Source of the DNA: Mycobacterium sp. 852013-50091_SCH5140682
GTDB taxonomy: Bacteria; Actinomycetota; Actinomycetes; Mycobacteriales; Mycobacteriaceae
Direction: 5' to 3'
Assembly: GCF_001665685.1 (NCBI RefSeq)
Contig: NZ_LZTB01000011.1
Coordinates: forward strand, 186,001 to 250,000
DNA length: 64,000 nt
How positions within the stretch are numbered: position 1 is the first letter of the stretch; each line of letters opens with the position of its first letter. The notes beneath the pieces were generated by a model that searched no databases, had not been told where the DNA came from, and saw only the letters and a list, made by a program, of their open reading frames with translations. Position numbers and translations under genes: made by a program. Positions 56,745 through 64,000 of this stretch are shown piece after piece.

Positions 56745-57704
56745 TCAGCCGATCGTGATGGCGTCCAGGCGCTCCTTGATGAAATCCGACGACGTCACAG
56801 GAGTCAGCCCCGCAACCCGCCCGATCGGCGGATCCAGCGGCGTCACCAGCGCATCGTGGTTGGCCTCGTAGAAGTAGATCAGCGAGACCAGATCCTCTTC
56901 GGGGGCGTGCGGCTGCGGCGGCAGCACGCGGTGGCGACCCGACGGCCAGCGCTTGCCGCTCCAGTACTCCAGCAGATCACCGATGTTGACAGTCAGCGCA
57001 CCGGGTTCCCACGGCGCGTCCTCCCAGCCTTCTGCCTCCGAATACACCTGCAGCCCACCAGCTCCCGGCTCGCGGTCCAACACGGTGACGGTGCCGAAAT
57101 CGGTGTGCGGGCCGATGCGGAACTGACCCGGCTCCGGCTCGCCCACCACGCTCACCGGCGGGTAGTGGTTGATGTTCATGGTCCAGGTCGGCCGGTCGGC
57201 CAGTGTCGCAAAGGGATTCGCCGGCAGCCCGAGTGCGTGGGCGAACAGCGCGAGCAGATCGTCGGACAGCTTGCGCATCGCCGCGGTGTATTCACTGACC
57301 AGCGGCTGCAGCGCAGGCACCTCGGCCGGCCAGACGTTGGGCGCGAACCAGATTCGGTCCACGTCCGGGTCGCCGGTTGCCGTCTCGGCACCGAGGCTGT
57401 AGCTCTCCTTGAGGTCCGGCGGGGTCTCGGTGCCCTCGGCGTACCCGTTGGCTTCGGCGCCCGGCCCGATCCAGCCGTGGCCACCGACCGGCACCGAGTA
57501 GCGCTGCTTGACCTCGGCAGGCAGAGCGAAGAACTCGCGGCTGGCAGCACGCACCCGCGCCGCCAGATCGGCATCCACCCCGTGGCCCGTGATGACGATG
57601 AAACCGGCCCGTTGCAGCCCCTCATCGACCTCGGCGGCCACCGCGTCGGCGTCGGCCCCACCGCGGTACCACCGCGAAATATCTACTGTCGCAATGGCGC
57701 TCAT
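56745..57704 (-). CDS. Isopenicillin N synthase-like Fe(II)/2-oxoglutarate oxygenase
   Basis: 319 residues. The N-terminal DIOX_N part (VDEGLQRAGFIVITGHGVD, AASREFFALPAEVKQRY) precedes the jelly-roll core with the iron ligands His and Asp of IGPHTDFGTVTVL and the distal His in PSGRHRVLPP. The substrate is unknown; plant and bacterial relatives oxidise small molecules, and fungal relatives include pyrimidine 7-hydroxylases. GGAGGATATTGGCGA precedes the ATG at 57704. It is third in an overlapping operon after a cytosine permease and a deaminase (ATGA overlap), so a pyrimidine or purine substrate is plausible. Confidence 0.83.
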   Translation of the reverse strand: MSAIATVDISRWYRGGADADAVAAEVDEGLQRAGFIVITGHGVDADLAARVRAASREFFALPAEVKQRYSVPVGGHGWIGPGAEANGYAEGTETPPDLKESYSLGAETATGDPDVDRIWFAPNVWPAEVPALQPLVSEYTAAMRKLSDDLLALFAHALGLPANPFATLADRPTWTMNINHYPPVSVVGEPEPGQFRIGPHTDFGTVTVLDREPGAGGLQVYSEAEGWEDAPWEPGALTVNIGDLLEYWSGKRWPSGRHRVLPPQPHAPEEDLVSLIYFYEANHDALVTPLDPPIGRVAGLTPVTSSDFIKERLDAITIG

Positions 57705-58141
57705 TCGCCAATATCCTCCGCCCACAGTTCCGGCCGGTCGGCGATGAAGTCCTCCATCATCGCCACGCAGCGCTTGTCGTCAAGCAGCGTAACCGCAACC
57801 CCGTTTTCGGACAGCCAATCGTGGCCACCGGAGAAGGTGCGGGCCTCGCCGATCACCACGGCTCCGATGTTGAACTGGCGCACCAGCCCGCTGCAGTACC
57901 AGCACGGCGAGAGCGTGGTGACCATGATCGTCGAGCGGTAGCCGCGCTGCCGGCCTGCAGCCCGGAAGGCGTCGGTCTCCGCGTGGATCGATGGATCGTC
58001 GTTCTGCACCCGCCGGTTGTGTCCGGCACCCAGCAGTTCGCCGGTATCCCGGAACAGCGCTGCTCCGATCGGAATACCGCCCTCTGCCAAGCCTTTACGT
58101 GCCTGCTCGACTGCGACGTCGAGCATCTGTTCGGGAGTCAT
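57701..58141 (-). CDS. Zinc-dependent nucleobase deaminase (cytosine/guanine deaminase type)
   Basis: 146 residues. The zinc-binding motifs HAETDAF and SPCWYCSGLV (CxxC within PCxxC) with the catalytic Glu of HAE are complete. The short length and NNRRVQNDDPSIHAE-like context (HNRRVQNDDPSIHAE) match yeast-type cytosine deaminases and guanine deaminases, which act on free bases. The adjacent CodB-type permease favours cytosine. AAAGGGTGG precedes the ATG at 58141. It overlaps both the permease stop and the oxygenase start by four bases. Confidence 0.85.
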   Translation of the reverse strand: MTPEQMLDVAVEQARKGLAEGGIPIGAALFRDTGELLGAGHNRRVQNDDPSIHAETDAFRAAGRQRGYRSTIMVTTLSPCWYCSGLVRQFNIGAVVIGEARTFSGGHDWLSENGVAVTLLDDKRCVAMMEDFIADRPELWAEDIGE

Positions 58142-59532
58142 GCGGCCACCCTTTCTGCCGCGAGCTTGGACCGGCATAACACGAGGTAACAGCCGCCCGC
58201 GATGAGGAATCCGACGAAGAAGGTGATGTCACCGAGTTGGGGCATCGCCCGGGCCACCAAGCCGACGAAGTTCGTCTGATTGCAGAACAGCGCCACCGAC
58301 ACCACCAATCCGATCAGGAACGACAACAGGCCCGGCCAGTTACTGTAGGTCCGGTCGTAGAGGAACTGCGCCACGGGTTGGTCACCGCGCAAATACTGGT
58401 CGGCGAACACCACGCCAAGCCACGGTCCGATCCAGTACGCGATGATCAGCAGGAACGCCTCGTAGCTCGCGGCCGCGTCGGCCAGTGCCCACCACGCGAT
58501 GAGGAACCCGACCACGCCGAAGAACACCGTGGCCGCCGCACGCGCGATGTGATGCGGCAGTTTGACCCCGATGGTCACGAAAGCCATTGCGCCCGAATAG
58601 ATGTTGATGGCGTTGGCGGCGATGGCGCCGATCGCGATTGCCAGCAGCGTGAGGTTGGCCAGCAACGGTGCCAGCTCGGCGGTGAAGGCCGCGGTGGGGT
58701 TGTCGGAGACGGCGGGTCCGATGGTCACCGACGCCGCACCGACAACCTGCAGCACCAGGCAGGACACGAACAGCCCCGCGGCTGCGAAGAACCCCGTCCG
58801 TGCGGTGGCGTCCGACTTGGGTAGGTAGCGGGTGTAATCAGCGGCATAGGGGGCCCAGCCCGCGACATACCCGAACGCGGTGCCGACGGTCAGCAGAAAG
58901 CCACCGGTCCCGCCCACGCCCCCGGACACCGCCGGGGCACCGAAGTCGGCCTTGCTCAGGATCACCACCGACGTGACCGCGAAGATCACCGCCAGCACCG
59001 GGAAGGCCCACCGCTCGAAGGCCTGTACGAGGTTGTGCCCGAACACCGCCAGCGCCGTCTGCACCACGACGACGAACACCAGAGCCAGCACCGGCGCCAC
59101 CCCAACCAGAGTCGACAACGCGAACGCGCCGCTGACACTGTTGGTGGCGAACCAGCCGATGCCCGCGGTCACCGTCATCAGCAACGACGGGACCGCGTTG
59201 CCCCGGAACCCGAAGGCCAGCCGGCCCAACACCATCTGCGGCACACCGTGGCGGGGTCCGCGTTTGGACAGGAAGTAGTGCGCAAGCGCCCCGAGCCCGG
59301 TCCCGATCGCCATCCCGACCAGCGCCTGCCAGAACGTCATGCCGTAGACGGCGACCGCGAGCACGCCCAGGAAGATCGTGGCGAATTCGAGGTTCGGCGA
59401 GCTCCAGGTCCAGAACAGCTGGCTGGGCTTCCCGTGCCGGTCGGCTTCGGCGATGAACTCGTTGCCACCAGGCTCGATGGCCGCGATGCGATCCCGATAG
59501 GAACCGTCGGTACTGGGCTCAGCCGCTGTCAT
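58138..59532 (-). CDS. codB: CodB-type cytosine/purine permease (NCS1 family)
   Basis: 464 residues with about 12 transmembrane helices. NCS1 features include WTWSSPNLEFATIFLGVLA near the N-terminus, LGRLAFGFRGNAVPSLL, GWAPYAADYTRYLP and YWIGPWLGVVFADQYL. It imports cytosine or a related base with a cation. The ATG at 59532 was chosen because the NCS1 homology follows within 40 residues; the frame is open further upstream but overlaps the regulator gene. First gene of the permease-deaminase-oxygenase operon, transcribed in the same direction as the GntR gene upstream. Confidence 0.88.
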   Translation of the reverse strand: MTAAEPSTDGSYRDRIAAIEPGGNEFIAEADRHGKPSQLFWTWSSPNLEFATIFLGVLAVAVYGMTFWQALVGMAIGTGLGALAHYFLSKRGPRHGVPQMVLGRLAFGFRGNAVPSLLMTVTAGIGWFATNSVSGAFALSTLVGVAPVLALVFVVVVQTALAVFGHNLVQAFERWAFPVLAVIFAVTSVVILSKADFGAPAVSGGVGGTGGFLLTVGTAFGYVAGWAPYAADYTRYLPKSDATARTGFFAAAGLFVSCLVLQVVGAASVTIGPAVSDNPTAAFTAELAPLLANLTLLAIAIGAIAANAINIYSGAMAFVTIGVKLPHHIARAAATVFFGVVGFLIAWWALADAAASYEAFLLIIAYWIGPWLGVVFADQYLRGDQPVAQFLYDRTYSNWPGLLSFLIGLVVSVALFCNQTNFVGLVARAMPQLGDITFFVGFLIAGGCYLVLCRSKLAAERVAA

Positions 59533-59602
59533 GCGTACACCGTGGCGTGAACGGCGGTGTAACGCAAGCCGAACACAGAGCTTAAGCCGCAATTCACCGC
59601 AC

Positions 59603-60280
59603 CTAATCAGGCTCGGCGATTGCGAGCAGCTCCTTTGCACTGGCGACGATGTGTGCGTCAAGGGCCGCCCGTCGTCCTGCGGGTCCACCGGCCCGGATCG
59701 CCTCGAGCAGAGCACGATGTTCGTCGGGGATCGCGAACGGGGTTTCATGACGCTTCGCAAGGCGGTAGATCTGCATCCGGATGCGTGGCTGCACACTCGC
59801 CCACAGCTGCATCGCGTGTTCGGAACCCGCACTCTTGACGATCGTCTCGTGAAACAGCACGTCGAGATCGTTGAGCCGTTCGAGATCGTCGTCGCCCGCG
59901 GCCGCTTCCATGAGCGCCACCAGACGCTCAAGTTCGGCCAGCACGGCGGGGTCGGCGCAGGCCGTCTCGACCGCGAACTGCTCGATGGCCAGCCGGACCG
60001 GGAGCAACACCCCCAGTAGTTCTTCGGCGCTCACGGTGGCCACAAAGGCCCCGCGGTTGGGAATATGGTGAACCAGCCCTTCACTTTCCAGCTGGCGCAG
60101 CGCCTCCCGCACCGGGCCGGGGCTGGCGCCGAGATGCTCGGCCAGCACATCCTGTTTGAGCTGCGCACCCGGCAGCAAGGCACCCTTCACGATCTGCTCG
60201 CGCAGCCAGTCCGCAATCTGATGCCGCCGCGACGACGGCGACAGGGCCGCGGCCGCCAGGGGTTCCGCGGACCTGGTCAA
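59603..60280 (-). CDS. GntR-family regulator, FadR/FCD type
   Basis: 225 residues from a TTG at 60280 preceded by GGAGG; a longer ATG frame (60379) has no homology upstream. The winged HTH includes SPSSRRHQIADWLREQIVKG and AEHLGASPGPVREALRQLES. The C-terminal FCD domain has the metal-binding His residues in DVLFHETIVKSAGS and IPDEHRALLEAI. It lies between the permease operon and the divergent amino-acid-type ABC operon, so it may control one or both. The palindrome AGATTA-TAGA-TAATCT at 60401 is a candidate operator. Confidence 0.85.
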   Translation of the reverse strand: MTRSAEPLAAAALSPSSRRHQIADWLREQIVKGALLPGAQLKQDVLAEHLGASPGPVREALRQLESEGLVHHIPNRGAFVATVSAEELLGVLLPVRLAIEQFAVETACADPAVLAELERLVALMEAAAGDDDLERLNDLDVLFHETIVKSAGSEHAMQLWASVQPRIRMQIYRLAKRHETPFAIPDEHRALLEAIRAGGPAGRRAALDAHIVASAKELLAIAEPD

Positions 60281-60400
60281 CGGTCCTCCGTCAATCGTCC
60301 TTCTCCCTTCGCAAGGGTCGCCCGATGGCGCCAATCTTATGCAGCGCGATCCACCGAACAGCCTTCCGACAACGTCCACATCGACTGTTGCGCAGATTAC

Positions 60401-60416
60401 AGATTATAGATAATCT
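60401..60416. promoter_or_regulatory. Inverted repeat AGATTA-TAGA-TAATCT
   Basis: Perfect 6-bp arms with a TAGA centre in the AT-rich divergent region, preceded by another AGATTA at 60394. It lies 120 bp from the GntR start and 72 bp before the ABC binding-protein start. Probable operator of the adjacent GntR protein. Confidence 0.5.
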
Positions 60417-60487
60417 CTGATTTATTCCAGCCGATCGGCCCGATGGTCCTCTCGGCAGCCGAAACATCCTCTGAACAAAGGAAACTC

Positions 60488-61300
60488 ATGCGCACACGGA
60501 TCCGCGCGGCGTTCGTCGCGCTGGCAGCCACGACGGTTGTCCTGACCGGTTGCACGTCGTCCGGCCAGGCCGGAACAACACAGGGCAGCGTCTTGTCAAA
60601 GGTGCTGAGCTCCAAAAAAGTGACGATCGGCGTCTTCGCCGACGCACCTCCCTACGGCGTGATGAACAGCTCCGGGGACTACCAGGGCTTCGACATCGAC
60701 AAGGCCAGAGCGCTTGCCGATTCGCTGGGTGCCCAGGTCGAGTTCGTCAGCACCACAAACGCGAGCCGAATCCCCATGCTGGAGACCGGAAAAGCCGACG
60801 TCATCATCGCCGCGCTGACCAACCTCAACGAACGCGCCCAGGTGGTCGCCCTCACTCGACCATATGCGTCCGAGGGGCAACTGGTCATCGTGCCGGCCGA
60901 CAGCCCGATCCACAGCTATTCCGACCTGGCCGGCCGGACCGTGGCCGCGACGCGCGGCAGCGTGCCCGCGACGATCCTGCAGAACGAATTCCCCCAGGCC
61001 AAGCCCAGCCTGCTCGAAGCTGTCGCCGACTCGATCCAGGCGCTGCGCAGCGGAAAAGTCGACGCCCTGATGGAGAGCACGGCCGTGGTGGCAGGCATTC
61101 GCGCCAGCGAGGGCGCGGCAGTGCGCGTCCTCGACGCTCCCCCACTGGCGCCGTCCTTCGTGTCCTTCGGAGTCAAGATGGGCGACCAGACCTGGCTGAA
61201 CTACCTGAACAACTTCATCCTCAACTACAACATCAGCAAGGCCGCCAACGAGTCCTACAACAAGTGGCTCGGCATGGACGTACCCGAGCTCATCAAGTAA
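60488..61300 (+). CDS. Polar amino acid-type ABC importer, substrate-binding lipoprotein
   Basis: 270 residues. Signal peptide with lipobox LTGC (C22), then a type II solute-binding protein of the SBP_bac_3 family (VTIGVFADAPPYGVMNSSGD, GFDIDKARALADSLG, GKADVIIAALTNLNERAQVV, GRTVAATRGSVPATIL, ALRSGKVDALMEST). The ligand is likely an amino acid or derivative. AAAGGAAACTC precedes the ATG. First gene of an operon with two permeases, an ATPase and a D-aminoacylase-like enzyme, which suggests an N-acyl or D-amino acid as cargo. Confidence 0.88.
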   Translation: MRTRIRAAFVALAATTVVLTGCTSSGQAGTTQGSVLSKVLSSKKVTIGVFADAPPYGVMNSSGDYQGFDIDKARALADSLGAQVEFVSTTNASRIPMLETGKADVIIAALTNLNERAQVVALTRPYASEGQLVIVPADSPIHSYSDLAGRTVAATRGSVPATILQNEFPQAKPSLLEAVADSIQALRSGKVDALMESTAVVAGIRASEGAAVRVLDAPPLAPSFVSFGVKMGDQTWLNYLNNFILNYNISKAANESYNKWLGMDVPELIK

Positions 61301-61333
61301 TCGGCTGCACACCAACTCATTTCAGGACACACC

Positions 61334-61996
61334 ATGCAGCTCTACTACGGCGACCTCATCCCATATCTCGGGCCGCTGGCCAAAGGCCTCGCGGTCAGCA
61401 TCTTAGTGAGCCTGGCCGCAGCCGTCGCCGGTGGCGCGTTCGGCATCGTGCTATACCTCGGGCGCAACGCACAACTGGCGGCCGTACGCATCGCCTCGAC
61501 GGCTTACATCGAGATCATTCGCAACACCCCTCTGCTGCTGCAGCTGTACCTGGTGTACTTCGCGTTGCCGCAGGCAGGCGTGAATCTCGATCCGGTCGCG
61601 GCGGGCGTTCTGACGCTGAGCATCAACAATGCCGCCTACATGGCTGAGATCTACCGGGCTGGGTTTCAGTCCGTGCCTGAGGGATTGCGCGAAGCCGGTG
61701 CGGCGCTCGGCCTCGGCCCGCGGGATACGTTCTGGCAGGTCATGTTTCCACCGGCGATGCGAAATGTCCTGCCCGCCATCACCAATCAGACCATCCTGCT
61801 GTTCCTGGCCTCATCGATCACGTCGGTGGTGTCACTGCCGGATCTGATGCACGTGATGATGGGGATCACGTCGACCACCTTCCGCACCATCGAGGCCTTC
61901 ACCGTCGGCGGTCTGCTGTACTTCGGCGTCGCGCTCCTCATCGCGAGCGCATCGCGCCTCGCCGAAACCCGATTGATCAAGTGGAAGGTGGCGTGA
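61334..61996 (+). CDS. Polar amino acid-type ABC importer, permease 1
   Basis: 220 residues with about five membrane helices. The HisM/GlnP family signature is present: [40 protein letters not shown] (EAA-loop region) and [20 protein letters not shown]. It pairs with the next permease to form the channel. Its stop shares bases with the next start (TGATG at 61994-61998), so the two are coupled. Confidence 0.9.
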   Translation: MQLYYGDLIPYLGPLAKGLAVSILVSLAAAVAGGAFGIVLYLGRNAQLAAVRIASTAYIEIIRNTPLLLQLYLVYFALPQAGVNLDPVAAGVLTLSINNAAYMAEIYRAGFQSVPEGLREAGAALGLGPRDTFWQVMFPPAMRNVLPAITNQTILLFLASSITSVVSLPDLMHVMMGITSTTFRTIEAFTVGGLLYFGVALLIASASRLAETRLIKWKVA

Positions 61997-62703
61997 TGTT
62001 CGAGGGACTCGGCGCCCAACACCTGGCACTGCTCTGGCATGGCGCCCTCGTGACTATTCAGATCTGCACGCTCTCAGTTCTTTTCGGCGGTGGGCTGGGA
62101 ATCGCCATCGGGTTGATGTCGACCGGGACAGTGCGCGCCCTGCGCTGGTTGACCGCCCTGTACGTGGCCGTCATCCGCGGCGTGCCGGTGCTGCTGGTCA
62201 TCTTCTTCGTGTATTTCGGGATACCGCTGCTCGCCCCGGGCAGCAGCCTCTCGGAGTACTGGGCCGCGGTCATCGCGCTGTCGGTGTTCGCGTCGGCCTA
62301 CATCGGCGAACTGGTGCGCGGCAGCATCCAGGCCGTCCCCCGCGGTCAGTTCGAGGCGGCCGAGGCGCTCGGGCTGAGCTACGCACGACGCATGCGCTGG
62401 GTGATCCTGCCACAGGCGGCTCGGGTCATCGTGCCGCCCGGCGTCGGATTCCTGGTGGTGCTGATCAAGGACAGCTCACTTGTCGCAGTGATCGGCCTGA
62501 TCGAACTGACCAGGGCAGGCAACGTGGTCAGCTCGCTGACCGCCGATCCGATCACCACCTACCTCATCGTCGGTGCCGGCTATTTCGTCATCTGCTACAC
62601 ACTCTCGGCGCTCGCGCGCCGCTACGAGCGTCGGCTCGGATTCCGGGTCAAGGCCCCCCAAGTCGGCGACACCCTCACCCTCACCACAGGAGCGAAGAAA
62701 TGA
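61996..62703 (+). CDS. Polar amino acid-type ABC importer, permease 2
   Basis: 235 residues. Same family as permease 1: [40 protein letters not shown] and [20 protein letters not shown] hold the conserved EAA loop that contacts the ATPase. The C-terminus [16 protein letters not shown] is cytoplasmic. It overlaps the ATPase start by four bases. Confidence 0.9.
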   Translation: MFEGLGAQHLALLWHGALVTIQICTLSVLFGGGLGIAIGLMSTGTVRALRWLTALYVAVIRGVPVLLVIFFVYFGIPLLAPGSSLSEYWAAVIALSVFASAYIGELVRGSIQAVPRGQFEAAEALGLSYARRMRWVILPQAARVIVPPGVGFLVVLIKDSSLVAVIGLIELTRAGNVVSSLTADPITTYLIVGAGYFVICYTLSALARRYERRLGFRVKAPQVGDTLTLTTGAKK

Positions 62704-63428
62704 TCGAGGTCGACGGGCTGCGGCTGAGTTTCGGCAACACCGAAGTGCTACACGGTATTTCGTGCCACGTCGCGCGACGCGAGGTGGTGTGCATCATCGG
62801 CGCCTCCGGTTCGGGCAAGAGCACCCTGCTGCGCTGTATGAACGGGCTGGAACGACCCTCGCACGGCCGCATCGTCGTCAACGGTCACACGCTCGGGCCG
62901 CAGGAGCAGACCGCAGATCTCGCCGTCGTGCGCCGCGACGTGGGCATGGTGTTCCAGCACTTCAATCTCTTCCCGCACATGACGGTCGTGGAGAACATCT
63001 CCCTCGCGCCGCGGCGGGTGCTCGGCCGGGCCAAGAACGAAGCCGAGGCCCGGTCCCGCGCCCTGCTAGACCGAGTGGGTCTGGCCGACAAGGCAGGGGT
63101 CTATCCGGACTCGTTGTCGGGTGGCCAGAAACAACGGGTGGCCATCGCCCGCGCGCTGGCGATGGACCCGACCATCATGCTGTTCGACGAACCCACCTCG
63201 GCGCTGGATCCCGAGATCGTCGGTGAGGTACTCGCGGTGATGAAAGACCTCGCCGCCGACGGGATGACGATGGTTGTGGTGACCCATGAGATGGGGTTCG
63301 CCCGCGAAGTCTCCGATCGGGTGATCTACATGGACAAGGGGAACGTCGTCGAAACCGCGGACCCGACCGAGCTTTTCACCGCGCCCCGGGAATCCAGAAC
63401 CCGTGAGTTCCTGAGCAAGGTGCTCTGA
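62700..63428 (+). CDS. Polar amino acid-type ABC importer, ATP-binding protein
   Basis: 242 residues, the usual GlnQ/HisP length. Walker [11 protein letters not shown]-loop in [15 protein letters not shown], signature LSGGQKQR, Walker [15 protein letters not shown] and switch His in [10 protein letters not shown] are complete. It powers import through the two permeases. It ends one base before the amidohydrolase gene, so both are in one transcript. Confidence 0.93.
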   Translation: MIEVDGLRLSFGNTEVLHGISCHVARREVVCIIGASGSGKSTLLRCMNGLERPSHGRIVVNGHTLGPQEQTADLAVVRRDVGMVFQHFNLFPHMTVVENISLAPRRVLGRAKNEAEARSRALLDRVGLADKAGVYPDSLSGGQKQRVAIARALAMDPTIMLFDEPTSALDPEIVGEVLAVMKDLAADGMTMVVVTHEMGFAREVSDRVIYMDKGNVVETADPTELFTAPRESRTREFLSKVL

Positions 63429-63429
63429 C

Positions 63430-64000
63430 GTGCCTGCACTGGATTACCTGCTGACCGGCGCCCAGATCGTCGACGGCACAGGGGCGCCCGCACGCCGGGC
63501 CGATGTCGGCCTGCGCGCCGATCGCATCGCGTTCGTCGGGCTGTCGGCTGATGTCCGGGCGATCACGACGCTGGACTGCACCGGCATGATCGTCACACCG
63601 GGGCTCATCGATCCACACAGCCACAGCGACTGGTCGGTGCTGGGCAATCCTGACGCATTCAGCACGATCCACCAGGGTGTGACCACCGAGGTGGTCGGTA
63701 ACTGCGGCGTCACCCACGCCCCCCTCACGGAGACCGACGTCGATGCAACAGCAGGTGCACTACGCGCGATGGGTTACGACGGCCCGGTCGATTGGCGCGG
63801 TTTCGGCGACTTGGTGCAACGTGTGCACTCAGGTCGGACGACACAAAACCTCATGTGGTTCGTCGGGCACACCGCAATCCGCTGTGCGGCGCGCCAGTCC
63901 ACCGACCAACTGCGTGAACAGGCCCGCCTGCTCGAGGAGGCGATGGACGCGGGTGCGATCGGATTCTCCAGCGGACTCGAATACGGTTCAGGGCGATTCG
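63430..64000 (+). CDS. N-acyl-D-amino-acid deacylase-type amidohydrolase, partial
   Basis: The gene starts with GTG at 63430 and runs off the right edge; 190 residues are visible. Seen: DYLLTGAQIVDGTGAPARRA, the metal-binding TPGLIDPHSHSDWSVL (HxH in the HSH triplet), TIHQGVTTEVVGNCG and AGAIGFSSGLEYGSG, a sequence typical of D-aminoacylase-like amidohydrolases, which remove the acyl group from N-acyl-D-amino acids. Partnership with the amino-acid-type importer fits uptake and deacylation of D-amino acid derivatives. The substrate is inferred. Confidence 0.82.
   Translation, partial: MPALDYLLTGAQIVDGTGAPARRADVGLRADRIAFVGLSADVRAITTLDCTGMIVTPGLIDPHSHSDWSVLGNPDAFSTIHQGVTTEVVGNCGVTHAPLTETDVDATAGALRAMGYDGPVDWRGFGDLVQRVHSGRTTQNLMWFVGHTAIRCAARQSTDQLREQARLLEEAMDAGAIGFSSGLEYGSGRF

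Overview
The window reads as chromosome of a fast-growing mycobacterium (Mycolicibacterium, close to M. smegmatis). It is GC-rich with strong G/C third positions, has mycobacterial Rpf proteins, and its backbone (rpf, mobA, korB-korA, clpX-clpP2-clpP1-tig, tRNA-Pro, tRNA-Gly, a lipP-type esterase, nei2) follows the order of the Rv2450c-Rv2464c segment of M. tuberculosis. Accessory blocks are inserted into that backbone. The species call is inference.

Layout. 1-4.4 kb: start of an S9 peptidase, a flavin monooxygenase, two tandem small resuscitation-promoting factors with a clear intrinsic terminator, about 1 kb without a convincing gene, then mobA. 4.5-7.5 kb: korAB, with a 27-bp repeat that triplicates the korB stop region. 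7.8-16.8 kb: a cyclitol/sugar block with a PfkB kinase and LacI-type regulator facing a four-gene operon (PhyH oxygenase, two Gfo/Idh/MocA dehydrogenases, an IolE-type isomerase), then a second LacI regulator facing a dehydrogenase-isomerase pair across two identical palindromes. 16.8-23.8 kb: membrane-anchored serine protease, large LuxR-type ATPase regulator, aldo/keto reductase, AraC regulator, F420-type reductase. 23.8-38.0 kb: the inositol locus. An ABC importer and GntR regulator face iolC, an aldolase-like gene, iolB, iolD, iolE and iolG; a third LacI regulator and two more dehydrogenases follow. 38.1-45.8 kb: type III glutamine synthetase, fdhD and the Clp/trigger-factor proteostasis genes. 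45.9-50.0 kb: a probable small island in tRNA-Gly carrying one 1,216-residue protein. 50.7-64 kb: esterase, membrane proteins, Na+/H+ antiporter, lipoprotein, DNA glycosylase, a cytosine permease/deaminase/oxygenase operon, and an amino-acid-type ABC importer with a D-aminoacylase-like enzyme running off the end.

How the genes work together. The inositol importer and iolC operon share an identical 16-base element in the same orientation before a TTGAC box, with a HutC-type GntR gene between them, so uptake and catabolism are probably co-repressed. Six Gfo/Idh/MocA dehydrogenases and three TIM-barrel isomerases in 27 kb, each group beside a LacI-type regulator with its own palindrome, suggest separate circuits feeding several cyclitols or their derivatives into one iolBCDE trunk. 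The PhyH oxygenase could start such a side branch, for example on an O-methyl-inositol; this is inference.

The most unusual item is the protein at 46215-49865. It has the N-terminal LQ...GNRA...VQR signature of proteins associated with extracellular contractile injection systems (eCIS), annexin-like segments, a hydrophobic Ala/Gly-rich core and a C-terminal HExxH metallopeptidase motif, but no injection-system gene is nearby. The tRNA-Gly 3' end is imperfectly duplicated just beyond it. The window is also rich in long perfect inverted repeats, including a set of intergenic hairpins sharing a GCGAGC foot.
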